From: Perognathus longimembris pacificus
Lineage: Eukaryota > Chordata > Mammalia > Rodentia > Heteromyidae
Direction: 5' to 3'
Assembly (NCBI RefSeq): GCF_023159225.1
Contig: NC_063169.1
Location: 53,283,934 to 53,347,933, forward strand
DNA: 64,000 nucleotides
The translations under genes were made by a program, and so were the position numbers. Position 1 is the stretch's first letter; each line of letters starts with the position of its first letter. Positions 32,558 to 43,095 of this stretch are shown piece after piece. The notes below the pieces were generated by a model. That model saw only the letters and a program-made list of their open reading frames with translations. It did not search any database and had not been told where the DNA came from.

Positions 32558-34290
32558 GCAAAGACTTTCCCTGTGGCATGTCTATACCAAAAAGACAAAT
32601 ACTATTTTTAAACTACTACTTCAGCATTACAGTTAATAAATCTAATTCTGAGAAATCAACAGTCTAGACACCTATTATTAAATCATATGACATAGCATTT
32701 GCAGAGTCAAGCCCTGCATGCTTTTATTAGCATACATCAATTGTAGAAAAAACTCATCATGATATTTCCATAAATGCATATAATGTACTTTGGTCCAGTT
32801 CACTCCTCCATTGTTCTTTCTCATCTCTCCTCTCACATGAACTTTACATACACTTGCTATAGGAATGAAGCAGCAAAGAACTTTGATTTCACTCTTAATC
32901 AGTATCTGATATGTGTTGGTAGGGATAGGATATCTATATTTAGACAATATCAGAACTGCATTGAATGAGAGAATTATAATTTACCAATAAAAATATTTCA
33001 AGAAATACATTTGGCTTCCCAGGTAGTAGAATCAGGCATGATTATTTCTTTTTTTGGTCTCTTTATAATATCCAAATGTTCAACCAAAAGCAGTTGCTTT
33101 GTAATAAAGGGGAGTTCAGGTTATTTCTCTCATTTCTAAGTAAACAAAGATTATTTCATACAGCTTGTTTGTGCTACTAAAACCCACACATGGTAAGTCT
33201 CAAAGCCCTCTCCTGCGGAGGGATATACACGAGTGGAAATGTGATATATCCAGGACTTGGGGTAACCAATGGGCTACTTACTATAGCCTACTGATAAAAT
33301 GAAGAAGGCACAGTAAGAGAACAGTAATAACTAATAGTAAAATTGAGCCATTCTAATGAGAAATGTTAATTAAATTGCCAGCACCACTAACTTGTGTTTG
33401 TGGACCATTATTAAATAAAATAAGGGTTACTTGAACCCAAGCACTGTGTTCCTCTTACAGTTGACCTGGTATCGAAGTTGCCAACTGTATAACTAATGAA
33501 TGTATATAATATAGGTACCCTGAAAAAAGGATGTTTTGCCTTCTGGATGGAGTAAAAATGGGATGGCATGGTATTTTATTATGCTACTCAAAATCGCATG
33601 CAATTGTTAAGGATTTATTTCTGGAATTTTCCAGTTAAGATTTCTAGACCATGAATAAATAAATCTTCAAACGTAAAGCCACTGATAAGGGAGGAAATCA
33701 GATTTTTGGAGGGATCAAATGTTTCTGTAAGAGCTGCAGTAATGGAGAAAAGGGTAGAAGTAGTGCCTCAAATTTCCAACAGATAGCCACTCTTTTCCTG
33801 AGGTAAGCAAAACTGTACTCACCTTCCTTGAGCATAGCAAGCAGGCAAGAAGAATACACAAACGAGCCCAGAAAGCACTATGAATAACAGAAGAAGTAAA
33901 GCTCAGAAGCTAGATTTTAATATCATTTGAGATGAGGATCCAGAGGACATTTTTTTGGTCTAGATGTCACATGATCTGACTACCACTTCAAAATGCCTGA
34001 TGTATTATAATTTTTAAAAATTGACAAAGCAAGGAAGAGCTTTTACATCATTGGCCTGAAGTGAACATCAAAGGATATAATCAAGGAAATTATGATAAAT
34101 AGATTGAACACCATACACTATATATGTTCCAGATAAATAATGTCTACTGTTCATCTAACTTATAAAGCTCACTGAAGACAGCTCTCTTTACAGTGGTTAG
34201 ACCTCAAAATGTAAAAGTGATTGGCCATCGCTCCCCTAGAATGCTTCCCTCCTTGAGAATTTCATTGACTGAATCTTTAGCATTGCTTGT
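32556..34290. other. unique sequence, no gene seen
   Basis: Overlapping frames on both strands at 32678-32968 are unsupported. A possible L2-like piece lies near 33940-34020 ('gatgtcacatgatctgacta'). Confidence 0.35.
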
Positions 34291-34680
34291 ATTTATTTTT
34301 ATTGTAAAGGTGATGTACAGAGGGGTTACAGTCACATAAATCAGGTAACATGAATACATTTCTTTCTGTACAGTGTCACATCTTCCCTCGTTTTCTCTCA
34401 GTGTTCTTCTTCATGAACCCCCTTCCCCATGAGTTCTGTAATTCATTTTCAACATAGTGCTACAGATCAACTTACATATAAGTCAAAAGGTATAGAAATT
34501 AAAAAAGTGACAAATGGGGCAAAAAATGAAACAGCAAAAAAAGCCCTCTTGTTTCCATTTCTTGGAGTGCATTTCAATTTTTTAAAAAAAACATCATTTT
34601 ATATGATCATATGCACACAGCTATTGAGCCTTTTTGACCCTCTCCTAAGAATATCCTCCTTTGGGCTCACTGTGTGAATC
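34291..34680 (-). mobile_element. L1 3'UTR fragment, antisense
   Basis: 'ttattgtaaaggtgatgtac' and 'agaggggttacagtcacata' are the reversed L1 3' end. They are followed by the UTR up to the motif 'agctattgagcc'. The plus-strand 82-codon frame here is antisense to the UTR. Confidence 0.8.
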
Positions 34681-34682
34681 AA

Positions 34683-35047
34683 AGAAAGACAGGATAAATG
34701 GGATTTCATCAAACTGAAGAGTTTCTGCATGGCAAACAAAAATAGAAGATATAGATAAGATAGATAAATAGAAAGCCCACAGAATAGGAGAAAATTTTTC
34801 TAGCTATGCATCAGACAAGAGCCTCATATCTGAAATACACTTAGAGCTCAAAAAATTAAACCCCTCAAAAAAAAACCACTCAAAGAAACAATAGCCCAAT
34901 TAATAAATTGGCTAATGACTTAAAGAGAGACTTGTCATAAGAAGTAAGAATGGCCAATAGAAACATGAAGAAATGTTCAACTTCTCTGGCCATAAAAGAA
35001 ATGCAAATCAAAACAACATAGAGATTCACTCCAGTTAGAATGGCCAT
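34683..35047 (+). mobile_element. L1 ORF2 fragment, upstream half of a split copy
   Basis: 'ggatttcatcaaactgaaga', 'agcccacagaataggagaaa' and 'gaaatgcaaatcaaaacaac' are L1 ORF2 motifs in order, with frame-breaking changes. The copy stops at 'gaatggccatta' and resumes at about 35720, so it was split by later insertions. Confidence 0.8.
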
Positions 35048-35715
35048 TAGTAACAAACAGTGCAAGAAGTGTACCCAAGGCCTAACGTATGAAACTGTAA
35101 CCTCTCTGTACATGACTTTGACAATAAATCATGCTAAGTGAAATGAACTCCATGTTATGGAAACGATTGTTATATCACAGTTGTAACTACTTTCAACGTC
35201 CTATGTGTATCTGTAGCTTCTATTATTGATGATGTTCTTGTATCACCTTCCTATGGTTGTACCTACACTATGTCTGTAAACTTATCTGAGTATATTGGAA
35301 ACCATGTATAATGGTATTAGAACTAGGAAATTGAAAGGGAATACCAAAATTGAGAGACACAGGGTAAAAAAAAAAAAACTACAAAAGCAATACTTGCAAA
35401 ACTGTTTGGTGTAAGTGAACTTAACACCTCATGGGGGAAAGGTAAAGGGGGAAGAGGGAGGGGGGCATGAGGGACGAGGTAACAAACAGTACAAGTAATG
35501 TATCCAATGCCTAACGTATGAAACTGTAACCTCTCTGTACATCAGTTTGATAATAAAAATTTGAAAAAATAAATAAATAAATAAAAAGTAAAAAAAGAAA
35601 GAAAAATCAACATTTCCAAAACTTCTGTTAAAAAAAGAAAGAAAGAAAACTAACAATAACAGATAGAGATGGGGATGTCACAAAAAAAAAGAAAAGAAAA
35701 AAAAAAGAAAAGAAA
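35048..35715 (+). mobile_element. two younger L1 3' ends inserted in tandem
   Basis: The first insert (35048-35130) is only the terminal piece, 'gtaacaaacagtgcaagaag' to 'tttgacaataaatc'. The second (about 35131-35590) carries a longer 3'UTR ending in 'catcagtttgataataaaaa', followed by an A-rich and AAAG-rich tail to about 35715. Both are sense to the host L1. Confidence 0.75.
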
Positions 35716-35719
35716 ACAC

Positions 35720-36190
35720 TACTGCACTATTGGTGGGAATATAAACTTGGTCAACCACTCTGGAAATCAGTATGGAGGTTCCTCAAAAGACTAAACATAA
35801 AGCTTCCCCATGACCCAGCAATAACACTCCTGGGCATTTATCCAATAGACAACAAACAAGGCCACACTAAAGATACCAACACAACCATGTTTACTGAAGC
35901 ATTGTTTACCATAGCCAAGATATGGAGTCATCCCAGATGCTCCTCAGTGAATGAATGGATGAAGAAAATGTGGTATATATACACAAGATATTACACCATT
36001 CATAAGGAAATGGAAGGACTTGGGAAAAAAATTAAACAAAGTGATCCAGACCCAAGGAAACATAGATTTCATGGTCTCCCTTATTTGAATGTGCCTGTAA
36101 ATCTACAAATAAGCCCAATGGTTGGTAAAAGACAAAAAAAAAAGTTATAGTTGGACATGATAAATTAAACAGGACTCCAGAATAGCTTTT
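35720..36190 (+). mobile_element. L1 ORF2 end and 3'UTR, downstream half of the split copy
   Basis: It resumes with 'cactattggtgggaatataa' and continues to the ORF2 C-terminus; one frame reads VNEWMKKMWYIYT. The 3'UTR begins after 'gaaatggaaggacttgggaa'. It is a pseudogene remnant without any catalytic domain. Confidence 0.8.
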
Positions 36191-36489
36191 ATTTTTAATG
36201 AAAATGAGGCTCTCTGTGTTTCTGTTTTGTCCTTTCTGACTATTTTCCCTAAATAGTAGCACAGAGTCACTTCAATGCTTGAGGAGATGAGTTTTACTTA
36301 AAACCAAGTGAGCCTGGAGTCTCACTATGGCAGAGCAGAGTTTGAATTCTTGGAGATTTGTGCACCCACAGCCCCACAAATGCCCTTAACCTATACAGGC
36401 ATTACTTGAGGTCACATCGTGGTGGTCTTGGGAATGAGTAGTTGGTTCATTGTAGGCTTGGGCTGATGACTTCTGTGAAGACCATGATG
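36191..36489. other. unique sequence
   Basis: Nothing could be assigned. Confidence 0.35.
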
Positions 36490-36855
36490 AATGCCATGGT
36501 GTTAGAGTTTAGGTAGGAAATGTTCCCCAAAAGGTTCATGTTCTAGAGAACTGGTCCCCAGCTGGTATGCTATGTTGGGAAGTTGAACTAATTCTAGAAG
36601 ATTGGACTTAGCTGGAAGAAATAGGTCACTGAAGGTGGGCCGTTGGGAGCATCTTGTTCTTGATCCCTTCTTGCTTCTCTCTTGGTCTCCTGTACCTCAA
36701 AGTTAAAGAACTTTCTGCCACCATGATCTTCCCCCTCAAGCCTTTAGGGCCAATCAAACATGGATTGAACCCAATAAAACTTTGAGCAAGATAAATCCTT
36801 TCTGTCTGATATGTTGTCTCAGCAATGCAAATAGTGATCTGGCCTAAAAGCCCTT
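36490..36855 (+). repeat. ERVL-MaLR-type solo LTR (MT/ORR1-like)
   Basis: The order is 'aggaaatgttccccaaaagg', 'ggtcactgaaggtgggccgt', 'gccaccatgatcttccccc', 'caataaaactttgagcaaga' and 'tgtctcagcaatgcaaatag'. This is the plan of rodent MaLR LTRs, including the polyadenylation signal. No interior or second LTR is nearby. Confidence 0.7.
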
Positions 36856-36954
36856 TGGTGTATCCTTTCAGTTAGGAAGTAAAAATACATTTCTCTCCTC
36901 TCATCTTACTTCACTTTAACTCTGAGGAAAAAATGGAAGCAATTTCTTAAGAAA

Positions 36955-37060
36955 CTCTAATTTGCCACCAACAATGTAGTAGGATTCCCTTTCAGCCACA
37001 TCCCCTCCAGCATTTGTTATTATTAGTTTTCCTGATAATAGACATTCTTACTGCAGAAGT
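36955..37060 (-). mobile_element. L1 ORF2 fragment, antisense
   Basis: 'ccaacaatgtagtaggattc', then 'cccctccagcatttgttatt' and 'gataatagacattcttactg' match the reversed L1 ORF2 region that also appears at 13300-13400. Confidence 0.7.
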
Positions 37061-38308
37061 TACAAAGGTAGGTAGGGAAACTCAGTCCCAAAACAGAGTG
37101 AGTAATTCCCCATCCATCAACTATCATACTATCATCCTAGAATTATTCTTGGTAATAGAAATAGGAAGAAATTGGTGATATCCCATCCCAGCATTCCCAT
37201 TTTCTACCCTTTTGTAGCCAGCCTCCTAAGCATTCACTAAACTAAAGTGGTAGCAGAAAATAAAATGACTTTTCTTTCCCTGCAGTGGCATTTTTTTAGA
37301 CACTTAACTGGTATTTAAGGACACATGTCAGCCTGGGACCTGGTCTTCCTCTCAGAGTTGTTTCATTCTTGTCCTGGTCAAAACATTGAAAGTTGAGAAA
37401 AATTCCTAACAGATAGGTTCTATGGAGAGTCTAGAGGCCTAATTATATATCCCATCTCTTCCCTTAGATTGTATGCCATAACCTCTCTGTGTCTCAAATT
37501 GTTTTATCTTCCCAACACATTCAAAAACCCCACAAGTAGCCCCAACTTTACTTTGTTAATGAACTTGAATAAAGTAAGGTAGAGTAAAGAAAGCCCACAA
37601 GGGCCAGGGGTAAGGAGATATTGTCTAGACCAATGTCAGCTCTTTATGAGCACAATATACTCTATACAGAAACCATGGTAATCAAGTAAATTAGCTCTTT
37701 CTTCATTGAAAGATAACTAATTAAGTAGAATTTCTAGCACTGGAATTTTAGCTTTAAATTGCTAAAATATTGCCATAAAGGAGTTAGCCCTGAAAACTGT
37801 GAACTCAAAGCAGATGCAACATGTCTGCAACTAGATGCTAAGATCAGATATGGACAGCAAAGGTCCTTGTCATTCATTTCCTAGTAAGTTCTTTAGAGAC
37901 TATGTCCATAATTGTCCTTTTTTCATAATTAGCAATGCTTAATTTTACATGATCCTGAATGGTCTGGCTTATCTGTTTTCCCAAAAGTATATCCTGTGGT
38001 AAATCTCATTTCAGAATAAAGACCAGGTGTGATAAAGAGTTTGAAAAGGTCATGGGAGAAAGGACATAAAGAACAATCAAAAGGATCTATTGCCCTTGGG
38101 CCAGACCTGAAGGCCTACAAAGACTGTAAATTTCCAGACCAAGGAGAGTAAGAGCAAAGAAAGTCAATGGCTCCTATAAAAGTGTTTTCCTCTGCTCTCC
38201 TAAGGACTTAGAAAGAGTTTTAGGTCTTGTGAGAAAAGTCCTGCCTTTTGGCAACAATGAAATGAATTCAAATTCATATTCAAACTCAATTTAGACTAGG
38301 TTTGCCAC

Positions 38309-38313
<5 letters not shown>
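37061..38313. other. unique sequence, no gene seen
   Basis: Nothing could be assigned. Confidence 0.35.

Positions 38314-38349
<36 letters not shown>
38314..38349 (+). repeat. (TG)n microsatellite
   Basis: An uninterrupted TG array. Confidence 0.95.
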
Positions 38350-38351
<2 letters not shown>

Positions 38352-38879
38352 CTCTGAAAAGAAATTTCTCTGTAAGGAGGAACTGATTCAAGTTCACTGG
38401 CATGTAATAATATTCCAGAATCTTCCTTGGCTCATTTGAGAGCACAAGGCTTCATAGATGAAGAGATAAGATGACCAGTCCCTAAGAAAAGCTTGAAATG
38501 TTACCATCATCTGGACAGTTTACTGCCAAACTTTATAGTAAGGTTGAATTTCTTCCATTTTCTATGATTTCATGAACTTTAAGACCAACAGCTCTAGCAG
38601 GTACCTGCAATACAATAAAATCACTATTAAATATACTGTATATGATTTCATGCTGCTCATTGCCTTATCCTGATCCATTCTTAATGCGGAAAATCCTCAT
38701 GAGTGTTCCAGGAAAGAAGAGGAAGAAGGAATGAGAAGTGAAAATAACCCAGGTGGAACAATGAAGACAGCATTGAACTTGTAAAATGCCTTTTGGTAGT
38801 CAGCAATAGCCCAGGAGTGTTCTCTAGAGGAAACAATGGAGTCAGCAGAAAACAATGGCCTATCTCATGGCAAAGTCTA
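38350..38879. other. unique sequence, no gene seen
   Basis: Nothing could be assigned. Confidence 0.35.
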
Positions 38880-39800
38880 AATGTTTAATATATCAATAAA
38901 CATTACACCTATTAAATGCAAGCCTTTGCGAAGAAATAGCAATGAGTGAAATCAACTAGACCTAGATTTCATGCAGGGTTACATGTCACTGGCAGAGATA
39001 AGTAAAAATAAGAAATACACATACTTCATTTCAGGAAAGAATACAGGATATGAGGAAACCAAATAGTGTTGAGGGGGTAGAGAATGATGTAGTGCTGATG
39101 GAGAGTACTGTTTTTAGGAAAGAAGATCTCTAAGAAGGTTTGAGAGGCAGAAATAGCTCTGAATAGTAATAGCATAGAGGTCAGAGCGTGAAAAGGGATT
39201 AAATAATGGAAGAGAGGTAGGAAGGAAATGCGTCCAAAGATGGGACCAAATCATGCAGGCAAAATGTGTTAAGCCAGTCCCTTCTCATACTTGAATACTT
39301 ATACAAATTACCTGGAGTTATTAATAAATGCTGATGTGGGTTTATTAAGTCTAAAATGGGGCTCAGGGTTTTGTATATGTATATCTAACAACATCTTGTG
39401 ATCTGATGTTGCCGTCCCCAGAACACACTTTGAATATTAAGTCCTTAATGAATTATATGAGTTCATATTTTGTTCTAAATGCAGTGTCTGAAAGAGAGGG
39501 ATGGCATGACATAACTTATACCAACTTCTGTGTGGAAAATAGATTCAGTATGGGCACTTGTAAGGAATGGTGGCATCCATCTGAACAGGATATTAATGGT
39601 TTGGACTAGGAAGGCTCTAGTAGGTCCGTGAGAAGCTTGGATTCAGGCAATATTTTGAAGGTAGAACTGATCAGTCTTGCCTCTGGATGATTGGATACAG
39701 TCAACAGAAGAGAGGCAGTTTTGAATTTTTTACTTAAGCAATTAACTAGATGGCAACACCCTGAACTGAGATAGGGGAGAGAGTTGAGAAGTAGAGGTTG
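38880..39800 (+). repeat. old L2-like interspersed repeat
   Basis: Strings in expected order include 'gggaccaaatcatgcaggca', 'gatggcatgacataacttat' and 'atattttgaaggtagaactg', then 'ggatgattggatacagtcaa'. It belongs to the same broad family and orientation as 28690-29640. The 67-codon frame at 39406-39609 is not supported. Confidence 0.5.
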
Positions 39801-39804
39801 ACAC

Positions 39805-39990
39805 TGTAGTAGATTGAATTATGCCCCTTGGACACATACACTGAATTCCTAACTCCTGCTATCTCAGAATGTGATCTCATTTGGACTTGTTTCATCAGAG
39901 GTAATCAGGTTAAAACAAGATCACCATTAGTGTGGGCCCTAATCTCATATTATTAGGGTGATTATTTTTAAAAGGGAAACTTGGACAGTT
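39805..39990 (+). repeat. MaLR-type LTR fragment, sense
   Basis: 'gtagattgaattatgcccct', 'cctaactcctgctatctcag', 'atgtgatctcatttggactt' and 'gtgggccctaatctcatatt' follow the start of MLT1/MST-type LTRs. The 3' part is missing. Confidence 0.65.
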
Positions 39991-40453
39991 GACCCAATAT
40001 CATTTGGGAATTTTTTTCCAGGAACTCCAAGGATACCAAGGATACAGATGCTCAAGCCCCTGATATAAAATGATAGGCTGTTTGCATATGAGTGTTTCCA
40101 TACACATTCTTATATGCTTAAAATAATTTTCTAGATTGTTTATAACATAAAATACTATGTAAATGCTATGGAAGTAGATGTTCTATTATATTGTTTAGCA
40201 AATAATGATAAGGAAAAAATGTATACATGTGTTCAATATGGATTCAAATTGCTTTTTCCTGATACTTTTTATCCATGGCTAATTGAATCAAAAGATGTAG
40301 AAAAGCCACCTTATAGTAATTTGGGATTGCTCTTTTAGGCAGATATTCTCAGAGCAGTATACTTTGAAGGTCTGGAAAAAGAGCTTCCTGGACAGAGAAA
40401 ACAGCATGTGAGCATATATAGAATCTGAGATAAGGGGATAGATGCTGTAGAAT

Positions 40454-40456
<3 letters not shown>
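39991..40456. other. AT-rich unique sequence
   Basis: Nothing could be assigned. Confidence 0.35.
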
Positions 40457-40511
<55 letters not shown>

Positions 40512-40722
40512 CCAGTCCCAGGTCTGAACTTTAGGCCTCCTGTTCTCATTTGGCTTTTTTTTTGCTCATGACTGGCATTCTACCACTTAAGCCATGACTC
40601 CAATCCACCTTCTTTGCTTGTTTAATTGGAGCTGGAGTCCAGTTTTGGCTTTGAACCAATACCCTCAGATCACAACTTCCTGGGAAGCTTAGAATTACTG
40701 GTGTGAGCCACAGACACCCAAT
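40457..40722 (-). mobile_element. composite SINE with (GT)n tail, antisense
   Basis: A (GT)n array at 40457-40508 is the reversed tail. It is followed by the Geo half ('ggcattctaccacttaagcc') and the B1-like half ('ggctttgaaccaataccctc', 'ttactggtgtgagccacaga'). This is the mirror case of the CA-tailed copy at 32300. Confidence 0.8.
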
Positions 40723-40789
40723 AGAATCAATAATTTAGCTCAGACTCAGAAACAAGTCACATCGTTAAATTAAAGCATTCGAGTAAACA

Positions 40790-41035
40790 TGTCCTTGGAT
40801 TCGAGTTCAAAGACATAGCCTCACATTCTAGCTCTGTCACTTGTTAGTTGCATGTTGTAGAGTAAGTCCTTCCATGGTCTGAGTCTGCTCCCTCATTGTG
40901 AGCAGAAATCACAGTCCCAAGGACACCTACCCTACCAAGCTGGCTTCTATGAAGGCTAATAAAATTACTTTTCAGTAAGTACTAGTAGTCTTATTGTTGC
41001 CATTGCTACTATTGTTATGTAGGCCAGAATCTGTA
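40790..41035 (+). repeat. MIR ancient SINE, nearly full length
   Basis: 'ggattcgagttcaaagacat' (tRNA-derived part) leads to 'tctagctctgtcacttgtta', 'ggtctgagtctgctccctca' and 'gaaggctaataaaattactt'. It ends in the 'agtaagtactagtagtctta'-type tail. It is the best preserved MIR in the window. Confidence 0.7.
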
Positions 41036-41739
41036 AGATACTATATAAGATAGTAAATGAGCATAAGTCTGGACTGGGGTGTGCAACTGTTTTGCTCATC
41101 ATTGAGCCATCCAATTTCATCTTTAGAAGCTAAAACATCCAAGCTCATGTGATGATAATTATAACCATACTTGTATTTAAAGTGGGAAGCAACCAACGGA
41201 AGATTGTGGTAGCATAAATCACCAAGTCATCTAATCTCATTTAGATTGTATGAAAACAACATGGAAGCCTTTGAAGTTGAGTGTGTTTATTTGCTAATCC
41301 TCCCCTTCCCCCTACATGCACATCTCACGATGTTTCTTAGAACTGTTTGGACAGGAAGTCCTATTTTTTCCAGGAATTTTTATTTTAAAAATAATAAGTT
41401 CAGCGTCTGTGCTATAAATCAGCATTCAATTGGTCAACAGCAAACCATCTTAACTACCACGATTGCCCCAAATTCTGCAGCACACTGAAATGGACAAGAT
41501 GTTTTTCTGACTGTTGATGATGAACTAGTAAGAAAGGAAACCCAAGACAGCTATCCTGCTTGTAGTACAGCTGAGAGGATATAGGAATGGCTAGAAAACA
41601 GGGCAGCATTTGTCTTCAAAACAATCTACTACCTCCTAAAAGCTTGGGTGTGTGTGTGTGTGTCTTTGTGTGTGTTGTATTTTTGTAACAGATTCTAATT
41701 TGCTTTCTTTCATTTCATGTAGAAAGAAGACTTAAGAGG
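41036..41739. other. unique sequence with short (TG)n
   Basis: A TG run lies at about 41648-41662. An 80-codon frame at 41246-41488 is unsupported. Confidence 0.35.
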
Positions 41740-42640
41740 TGATCTGTTCTTTAAAAGTTAAGTACACAACAGAGTATTGTTGGCTATGCTGCGTAGCAAA
41801 TCACCAGGGCTTATTCATCTTACTTGACTGAAATTTTATTTCCATTTCCCCTTTCCTTCGACCTTAAACCACCATTCTATCCTCTGATTCTACAACTTGG
41901 GCTATTTTGGGCATCTCATTTAGCCAAAATTGGGCAATATTTGTCTTTCTGTGACTGGCTTATTTCGTTTAACATAATGTCCTCAAGATTCTTTTGCATT
42001 GCAAAATTCATTTCTTTCTTTGGTTCTTTTTTTTTTTTTAACAGAACTGAGGCTTACATTCAGGGCTTCACCCTTTCTAAGCCAGAGCTCTAGCACTTGA
42101 GCTTTGCTCCAGACCTTTTTGCCTTTATTTATTTTTTTAAATAGAATTTCACAATTTCTTTCTCTTTTTTTCTGGGGGCAGCCCCAGACTCTGATCCTTC
42201 CATCTCTGCCTCCCAACGTGCTGTGTTTACAGGTATCACCCCTGTAGAGTGCTTGCCAAAAGCCTTGAATTTCAACCCCAGTGCCACCAAAAATGAAGTA
42301 AAAAGAAGTAAAGACTGATTCTCAGCCCATTGTTCAAACACACCACATTTTCTTTATCCATTCCCTTCTCAGCAGATAGGAGGTCATTTCCACATCTTGA
42401 TGACAACAATCAGTGCTTCAACAAACACAGCAGGGCTAATATGTTGTCAAAATCCTGACTTCAGTTCTGTTGTATAAATACCCAGGGAGGGATTGCTGGA
42501 GCCTATCATAGTTGCTATTTTTTTTTTTATCTTGAGAAACTCCTTCACTGTTTTCAATAGCAGCTTCACCCATATTTCCAGCCCAGTTTCTTTAGAGCTT
42601 CACAAACACATTCACTTTGGGGGAGGGTGTCCACTGACCA
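41740..42640 (-). mobile_element. old L1, antisense, split by a SINE
   Basis: The reversed 3'UTR and ORF2 end are recognisable: 'gtctttctgtgactggctta', 'taacataatgtcctcaagat', 'cacattttctttatccattc', 'acccagggagggattgctgg' and 'tgttttcaatagcagcttca'. Divergence is much higher than for the L1 copies at 3106 or 57106. A SINE interrupts it at about 42020-42292. Confidence 0.75.
42020..42292 (-). mobile_element. composite SINE nested in the old L1
   Basis: A T-run (42028-42040) leads to a decayed Geo half ('cttacattcagggcttcacc', 'ctctagcacttgagctttgc') and a B1-like half ('tctgcctcccaacgtgctgt'). A short ID-like piece on the plus strand follows at 42246-42292 ('gtagagtgcttgccaaaagc'). Confidence 0.65.
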
Positions 42641-42945
42641 TTTGTTTGTGTCTTGGATCTAATTTCCATTCATTTAGTATTGCCCTCTGTTTTTTATAAT
42701 AAATTAAGTGTTAGAAGATGCCCTCTAGGATCATGACAGTTTAGTTGGCAAGAGGAGAGTAATTACTGGCTGCATATGAATTCTTTACTACATTCTCCCG
42801 CACCTTGCCTCTACATTTGTCTATCCTTCTCCCCTTGATTCCAAGTACCTGTCTCCTGGTATTTATTTTGTTAAGTTTTGGGGCTTTGCCTTTCTAGGGA
42901 ATTACACTACATGAGTTCTCCCTTGAATCTACCATATTTCAGTCG
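42641..42945. other. unique sequence
   Basis: Nothing could be assigned. Confidence 0.35.
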
Positions 42946-42949
42946 ATAC

Positions 42950-43095
42950 AATTTGCATATAGTTGCATACCACCCAACATATTTACTTATAAGTTTCTAA
43001 GCTACATCTAGCTTTCGCCTAAAAGGGAAAACATGAGCATGCATCCTTTGTCCCTCTGGGTCTGACTTAATCTCACTTAAAATCATAGTTTTTCT
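42950..43095 (-). mobile_element. possible L1 3'UTR fragment, antisense
   Basis: 'tttgtccctctgggtctgac' followed by 'ttaatctcacttaaaatca' resembles the reversed L1 segment seen at 57665-57700. It is short and weak. Confidence 0.4.

Noticed and set aside
38314..38349. Possible CRISPR-like or other spaced repeat array at the dinucleotide repeats
   Set aside because: All such arrays here are simple microsatellites without spacers, and the genome is eukaryotic.
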